A stretch of 64,000 nt of DNA from Sarcina ventriculi. Lineage in GTDB: Bacteria; Bacillota; Clostridia; Clostridiales; Clostridiaceae. This document shows, piece after piece, positions 59,438 through 64,000 of this stretch. The stretch's first letter is position 1. Every line of letters starts with the position of its first letter. Position numbers and translations under genes: made by a program. The stretch covers positions 186,001 through 250,000 of the forward strand of contig NZ_UAUL01000008.1 in assembly GCF_900456775.1 (NCBI RefSeq), written 5' to 3'. A model generated the notes under the pieces. That model saw nothing but the letters and a program-made list of their open reading frames with translations, had not been told where the DNA came from and did not search any database.

Positions 59438-61498
59438 ATGTCAAAACTAAGAGTATATGAATTAGCTAAAGAGTTAAATGTATCTAGTAAAGACCTTATA
59501 GAAGTATTAATGGATGAATTTAATGTTGAAGTTAAGAATCATATGAGTGTTATAGAGGAAGAAGACGCAGAACTTATAAAAGAACTTTTAGCTGGTAATG
59601 AAGGAAAATTAGCAGAATTAACTTCAAAAACTATTGTGGATGAGTATGAAGATATTTTAAATAAGGAAGTTGGAAAAGTAAAAAAACATAAAAAGAAAAG
59701 AAAAGGCGATGAATCACAAGATAAAAAAATGGTTGATGTAGAAGTTATAGAAATTGGTGAAACTATAACTGTTAAAGATTTAGCCGAACAAATAAACAAG
59801 CCAGTTAATGATGTAATTAAAACATTAATGTTTTTAGGTGTTATGGCTGCTATGAATCAAGAAATTGATTTTGAAACAGCTAAAAAAGTTGCAGAAAAAT
59901 ATGATATAGAAGCTTATGTTAAAGAAGAAGATTCTACTTTAGAAGAACATTTTGAAGAAGATGAAGAAATAGAAGATGAAAATTTAGAAAGTAGACCTCC
60001 TATAATAACTGTAATGGGGCATGTTGACCATGGTAAAACATCACTTTTAGATGCTATAAGAAAAGCAAAAGTTACAGATACTGAAGCTGGAGGCATAACT
60101 CAACATATAGGAGCTTATACTGTCGATATAAAGGGACAAAAATTAACGTTCTTAGACACTCCAGGACATGAAGCTTTCACAGCTATGAGAGCAAGAGGAG
60201 CTCAAATTACTGATATAGTTATTTTGGTAGTGGCAGCAGATGATGGGATAATGCCACAAACAGTAGAAGCTATAAATCACTGTAAAGCGGCTGATGTTCC
60301 TATGATAGTTGCTATAAACAAGATAGACAGAGAAGGAGCAAATCAAGACAGGATAAAACAAGAATTGACAGAACATGGCTTGGTTGTTGAAGATTGGGGT
60401 GGAGATGTAATAGCAGTCCCAGTATCAGCTAAACAAAATTTAAATATTGATACTTTACTTGAAATGGTTGTTTTAACAGCAGAAATGTTAGAGCTTAAAG
60501 CAAATCCAGCAAGAAAAGGAAAAGGAACAGTAATAGAAGCTAAATTAGACAAAGGTAGAGGTGCTGTTGCTTCACTTTTAGTTCAAAATGGTACATTACA
60601 TGCAGGAGATTCAATAATAGTTGGTTCAACTTATGGTAGAATAAGGGCTATGTTTGATGATGCAGGTAAAAAAATAAAAAGTGCAGGACCATCTATACCA
60701 GTTGAAGTTTTAGGACTTTCAGAAGTTCCAGCTGCAGGAGATAGATTTACTGTTGTTAAAGATGAAAAAACTGCAAGACAAATGGCTGAAGCTAGACGTG
60801 AAAAAGAAAGACAAGAAAACTTTAATTCGGCTCACAAAGTATCATTAGAAGACCTTTATAGTCAAATAAAAGAAGGAAAAGTTAAGGAATTATCAGTAAT
60901 AATAAAAGCAGATGTTCAAGGTTCTATAGAAGCTATAAGAGGATCTTTAGAAAAACTTAGTACAGACGATGTAAAGGTAAGGGTTATTCATGGTGCAGTA
61001 GGTGCGATAACAGAAACAGATATAACACTTGCATCAGCTTCTAATGCCATAGTTATTGGATTTAATGTAAGACCAGAAAATAGTGCTGTGGTTTTAGCAG
61101 AGAGAGACGGAGTAGAGGTTAAAACTTATAGAATAATATATGACGCTATAGAAGATGTAAAATCTGCTATGATAGGTATGTTAGATCCTGAATATAAAGA
61201 AGTTGTCTTAGGAACTGCAGAAATTAGAAATACATTTAAAATTTCAAATGTGGGTACAATAGCTGGGGGATATGTTTTAACAGGTAAACTTACAAGAAAT
61301 GCTGATGTTAGACTTATAAGAGACAATATAGTTATATTAGATTCAAAACTTGCTTCATTAAAAAGATTCAAGGATGATGTTAAAGAGGTAAATGCAGGGT
61401 ATGAATGTGGATTTAGCCTTGAAAAGTTTAATGATATAAAAGAGGGAGATATAATAGAAGCTTATACTATGGAGGCTATAAAGAGAAAAGAACTTTAA
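59438..61498 (+). CDS. infB: Translation initiation factor IF-2
   Basis: IF-2 is the GTPase that brings fMet-tRNA to the 30S complex. Two IF2N helices (about 3-55 and 107-160) replace the long N-terminal region of E. coli. The G domain has [14 protein letters not shown] near 194, [24 protein letters not shown], and the later domains include [19 protein letters not shown]. The 686-residue length is normal for clostridia. GGAGGTG precedes the ATG. Confidence 0.98.
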   Translation: MSKLRVYELAKELNVSSKDLIEVLMDEFNVEVKNHMSVIEEEDAELIKELLAGNEGKLAELTSKTIVDEYEDILNKEVGKVKKHKKKRKGDESQDKKMVDVEVIEIGETITVKDLAEQINKPVNDVIKTLMFLGVMAAMNQEIDFETAKKVAEKYDIEAYVKEEDSTLEEHFEEDEEIEDENLESRPPIITVMGHVDHGKTSLLDAIRKAKVTDTEAGGITQHIGAYTVDIKGQKLTFLDTPGHEAFTAMRARGAQITDIVILVVAADDGIMPQTVEAINHCKAADVPMIVAINKIDREGANQDRIKQELTEHGLVVEDWGGDVIAVPVSAKQNLNIDTLLEMVVLTAEMLELKANPARKGKGTVIEAKLDKGRGAVASLLVQNGTLHAGDSIIVGSTYGRIRAMFDDAGKKIKSAGPSIPVEVLGLSEVPAAGDRFTVVKDEKTARQMAEARREKERQENFNSAHKVSLEDLYSQIKEGKVKELSVIIKADVQGSIEAIRGSLEKLSTDDVKVRVIHGAVGAITETDITLASASNAIVIGFNVRPENSAVVLAERDGVEVKTYRIIYDAIEDVKSAMIGMLDPEYKEVVLGTAEIRNTFKISNVGTIAGGYVLTGKLTRNADVRLIRDNIVILDSKLASLKRFKDDVKEVNAGYECGFSLEKFNDIKEGDIIEAYTMEAIKRKEL

Positions 61499-61518
61499 AA
61501 ATTTAAGGAGTGATTTAT

Positions 61519-61869
61519 ATGGCTAACTATAGAGGTGGAAGAATCAACGAAGAAGTTAGGAAAGAAGTTAGTGATATTATTAGAAATAATATAAAAGATC
61601 CAAGACTTACTGCAATGGTATCTGTAACTAGTGTATCTGTAACTAAAGATTTAAGGTATGCTAAAATTTTTGTTAGTGTATTTTCTAATAATGAAGAAGA
61701 AAAGAATAATTCTTTTTTAGCTCTTAAAAATTCTGCTGGATTTGTAAGAAAAGAACTTGGGCATAGAATAAATTTAAGATATACACCAGAGGTATTATTT
61801 GAATTAGATAATTCAATTGATAAAGGAATGCGTATAGATAGTCTATTACAAAAAATTAAGGAGAAATAA
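61519..61869 (+). CDS. rbfA: Ribosome-binding factor A
   Basis: RbfA is a KH-domain cold-shock factor needed for 16S 5'-end maturation. ANYRGGRINEEVRKEVSDII (20 residues), IKDPRLTAMVSVTSVSVTKD and APEVLFELDNSID-like YTPEVLFELDNSID are typical. TAAGGAG fixes ATG 61519; the GTG 61510 is inside that site. The 116-residue length is normal. It lies one base before nrnA. Confidence 0.96.
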   Translation: MANYRGGRINEEVRKEVSDIIRNNIKDPRLTAMVSVTSVSVTKDLRYAKIFVSVFSNNEEEKNNSFLALKNSAGFVRKELGHRINLRYTPEVLFELDNSIDKGMRIDSLLQKIKEK

Positions 61870-61870
61870 A

Positions 61871-62824
61871 ATGTTTAAAGACATTAAAGATATAATAGAT
61901 AGTAGTAAAAAAATTGCTATAACATATCATGTTTCTCCAGATGGAGATGCCTTAGGTAGTGCTCTTGCACTACTTCAAGGTATCAGAATTTATGGAAAAG
62001 AAGCTTATGTTATCTCTAAAGATATAATTGGAGATAACCTAGGCTTTCTGCCATATAGTTCAGAAATAACTGGAGAAATAACAAAACCGGTAGAAAAAAC
62101 AGATTGTGTTATAGTGGTGGATTGTGGTAATTATGAAAGAATATCTGCTGATTTAGAAAGTTTTAAAGGTAATATCATAAATATAGACCATCATTTATCT
62201 AATGATAGATATGGAAACATAAATTTTATAAATGTAAAGGCAGCGGCTACAGCAGAAATAATATATGAATTTTTATTAAGTTTGAATGTAGAAATAAATA
62301 ATGACATAGCTACATGCATATATACAGCTCTTATGACTGATACTGGATCTTATAGATACTCAAACACAACAAAGGTTACTCATTATATAGCTGGTGATTT
62401 AATAGAAAATGGATTAAATCATGAAGAAATTCATAAAAAGGTTTTTGATAATAAATCCTACGAAAAATTAAAGCTAATAGGATTAGTTTTAAATAAAATG
62501 GAACTTGTATGTAACTCTAAAATAGCATTAATGCAAGTTACAGAAGAAATGATTGAAGAATCTAAAGTAAATATTAAAGATTCATCAGATATAATTTCTA
62601 TGGGAAATCAAATAAAAGGAATAGAGGGTAGTGTTCTTTTAAAAGAGTCAGATATAGGAATAAAGGTAAGTTTAAGATCTAAAAATGATTTAGATGTAAG
62701 AAAAATTGCAGAGTCTTTGGGTGGAGGAGGTCATACAAAGGCATCTGGTGCCTTGATAAAAGATAAAACTATTAAAGAGGCTAAAGAAATAATAGTTAGA
62801 CTTTTAGAGAAAGAGCTGATATAA
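61871..62824 (+). CDS. nrnA: DHH-family nanoRNase / pAp phosphatase NrnA
   Basis: NrnA degrades very short RNAs and dephosphorylates pAp, and some family members act on cyclic di-nucleotide products. The N-terminal DHH domain has HVSPDGDALGSALAL, VDCGNYERIS and IDHHLSNDRYG. The C-terminal DHHA1 domain has SLGGGGHTKASGA. The 317-residue length is normal. It lies between rbfA and truB, the common Firmicute arrangement. Confidence 0.95.
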   Translation: MFKDIKDIIDSSKKIAITYHVSPDGDALGSALALLQGIRIYGKEAYVISKDIIGDNLGFLPYSSEITGEITKPVEKTDCVIVVDCGNYERISADLESFKGNIINIDHHLSNDRYGNINFINVKAAATAEIIYEFLLSLNVEINNDIATCIYTALMTDTGSYRYSNTTKVTHYIAGDLIENGLNHEEIHKKVFDNKSYEKLKLIGLVLNKMELVCNSKIALMQVTEEMIEESKVNIKDSSDIISMGNQIKGIEGSVLLKESDIGIKVSLRSKNDLDVRKIAESLGGGGHTKASGALIKDKTIKEAKEIIVRLLEKELI

Positions 62825-62826
62825 AA

Positions 62827-63711
62827 ATGAACGGTGTAATAAATATTATAAAAAATACAGGGATGACTTCATTTGACGTTGTAGCAAGGGTTAGAAAAAT
62901 TACAAAAGAAAAAAAGGTTGGACACACTGGAACATTAGATCCAGAAGCATCTGGAGTTCTTCCAATATGTCTTGGAAAAGCTACAAAAATAATAGATTAT
63001 ATGATGGAGAATGAAAAGGCTTATAGGGTATCTTTTAAACTTGGAATAGTGACAGATACTTATGATTTAGAGGGTAAAATAATAAGAGAGAAAGATGCAT
63101 CTAATGTAGATAAAGAAGAAATAATAAGAGTTATTTCAAATTTTGTTGGTAATATAAAGCAAGTTCCTCCTATGTATTCAGCCTTAAAACAAAATGGGGT
63201 AAAGCTTTATGAATTAGCAAGAAAAGGGATAGAGGTAAAAAGAGAAGCAAGAGATATAACAATATATAAGATTGAAAATATAGATATACAAGATGAAATA
63301 TGTATGGATGTATATTGTTCTAAAGGGACATATATTAGAAGTCTTTGTTTTGATATTGGTGAAGAATTAGGTGTCGGTGCTACAATGACAAAGCTATGTC
63401 GTATAAAAAATGGGAACTTTACATTAGAAAATGGATTAAATATAGACGATCTTAATGAGGAGAATGTAAAAGAAAGAATTATATCAATTGAAGAAGCTTT
63501 ATGTAGATTCGATAAAATAGTTGTAAATAATAAATTTACTAAGCTTTTAGTAAATGGAGTGAGAGTTTATGATAAAAGATTGTGTAAAGACATTATAAAA
63601 AACAATAAATTATATAGAGTTTATGATGATTTAAATACATTTATAGGTCTTGGAAGAAAAGATGATAGTGGATTTAAAATAGAAAAGCTACTTATAGAAA
63701 AAAACAATTAA
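62827..63711 (+). CDS. truB: tRNA pseudouridine(55) synthase TruB
   Basis: TruB makes pseudouridine 55 in the T arm of tRNAs. KKVGHTGTLDPEASGVLP contains the catalytic aspartate D38. KAYRVSFKLGIVTDTYDLEG, PPMYSALKQNGVKLYELARK (20 residues) and CSKGTYIRSLC follow. The 294-residue length is normal, with a C-terminal PUA-like end. It starts 2 bp after nrnA without a clear site of its own, so it is probably translationally coupled. Confidence 0.97.
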   Translation: MNGVINIIKNTGMTSFDVVARVRKITKEKKVGHTGTLDPEASGVLPICLGKATKIIDYMMENEKAYRVSFKLGIVTDTYDLEGKIIREKDASNVDKEEIIRVISNFVGNIKQVPPMYSALKQNGVKLYELARKGIEVKREARDITIYKIENIDIQDEICMDVYCSKGTYIRSLCFDIGEELGVGATMTKLCRIKNGNFTLENGLNIDDLNEENVKERIISIEEALCRFDKIVVNNKFTKLLVNGVRVYDKRLCKDIIKNNKLYRVYDDLNTFIGLGRKDDSGFKIEKLLIEKNN

Positions 63712-63722
63712 AGGAGAGACCT

Positions 63723-64000
63723 ATGATTTTAATTGATGATAAATTAAATGAAAAAATTTCTGAAAATATATATGTTGCTCTAGGTAGTTTTGATGGAATG
63801 CATAAGGGACATTTACTTCTTATAGATAAAATTATTAATTTAGCTAACAAAAATAATGGAAAGAGTATGGTATATACGTTTAAAAATCATCCATTAACTA
63901 TTGTTAATAAAGATAAGGCTCCTAAGATATTACTTGATAATAAAACAAAAGAAGAAGTTTTGGGAAATTTAGGAGTAGATATTTTATGTTTGAAAGAATT
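63723..64000 (+). CDS. ribF: Bifunctional riboflavin kinase/FAD synthetase, N-terminal part
   Basis: The first 92 residues of a frame running off the window show YVALGSFDGMHKGHLLLIDK (20 residues), the FAD-synthetase nucleotidyltransferase motif with HxGH. YTFKNHPLTIV and LGVDILC follow. The C-terminal riboflavin kinase domain lies beyond the window. It begins behind AAGGAGAG, 11 bp after truB, which matches the usual truB-ribF order. Confidence 0.9.
   Translation, partial: MILIDDKLNEKISENIYVALGSFDGMHKGHLLLIDKIINLANKNNGKSMVYTFKNHPLTIVNKDKAPKILLDNKTKEEVLGNLGVDILCLKE

Overview
The window is a stretch of core chromosome from a strongly AT-rich, endospore-forming Firmicute. Gene content and order (priA-def-fmt-rsmB-rlmN-prpC-prkC-rsgA-rpe-thiN-spoVM, then rpmB, yloU, yloV, recG, rsmD, coaD, and so on) fit a Clostridium sensu stricto relative. 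AGGAGG-type ribosome binding sites, frequent TTG starts, CodY, PolC, SpoVM and YlbJ support this. I cannot name the species from the sequence alone. No tRNA, rRNA, insertion sequence, prophage, CRISPR array or biosynthetic island was seen.

Layout. 1-10281: translation and cell-envelope signalling operon, from the C-terminus of PriA through Def/Fmt, RsmB, RlmN, the PP2C phosphatase/PASTA kinase pair and RsgA-Rpe-ThiN, ending with the 28-residue SpoVM. 10315-16545: rpmB on the minus strand, then yloU-yloV, recG, rsmD, coaD and a coiled-coil protein. 16528-18956 (minus): tmcAL and ylbJ. 19268-21503: acetate formation, pta-ackA. 21627-23702: yceD-rpmF-plsX-acpP (L32 and phospholipid/fatty-acid carrier). 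23802-34476: rnc, a radical SAM gene, smc, ftsY, a FUSC-type membrane gene, ylxM, ffh, rpsP. 34578-41140: rimM-trmD-rplS, rbgA, rnhB, yraN (minus), comM, dprA. 41181-46134: topA, codY, rpsB-tsf. 46203-57033: pyrH-frr-uppS-cdsA-dxr-rseP-ispG-polC. 57245-64000: rimP-nusA-rnpM-ylxQ-infB-rbfA-nrnA-truB-ribF(partial).

How the genes work together. Most serve protein synthesis: ribosomal proteins S2, S16, L19, L28 and L32; rRNA/tRNA modification by RsmB, RsmD, RlmN, TrmD, TruB and TmcAL; ribosome maturation by RsgA, RbgA, RimM, RimP and RbfA; initiation, elongation and recycling by IF2, EF-Ts and Frr; and SRP targeting by Ffh, FtsY and YlxM. A second block makes envelope lipids and isoprenoids (PlsX, AcpP, CdsA, UppS, Dxr, IspG). 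A third handles DNA (PriA, RecG, SMC, TopA, PolC, RnhB, DprA, ComM).

Points of note. Two genes, smc and the FUSC gene, are each broken by a single-base -1 frameshift about 3.8 kb apart. These are either real lesions or base-calling/assembly errors. Other points are a very Asn/Ser-rich spacer inside PrkC, a missing khpA between rpsP and rimM, an in-frame amber codon just upstream of yceD, and structured leaders before rplS and rimP. I found no convincing new multi-gene system; the window is mostly ordinary core genome.
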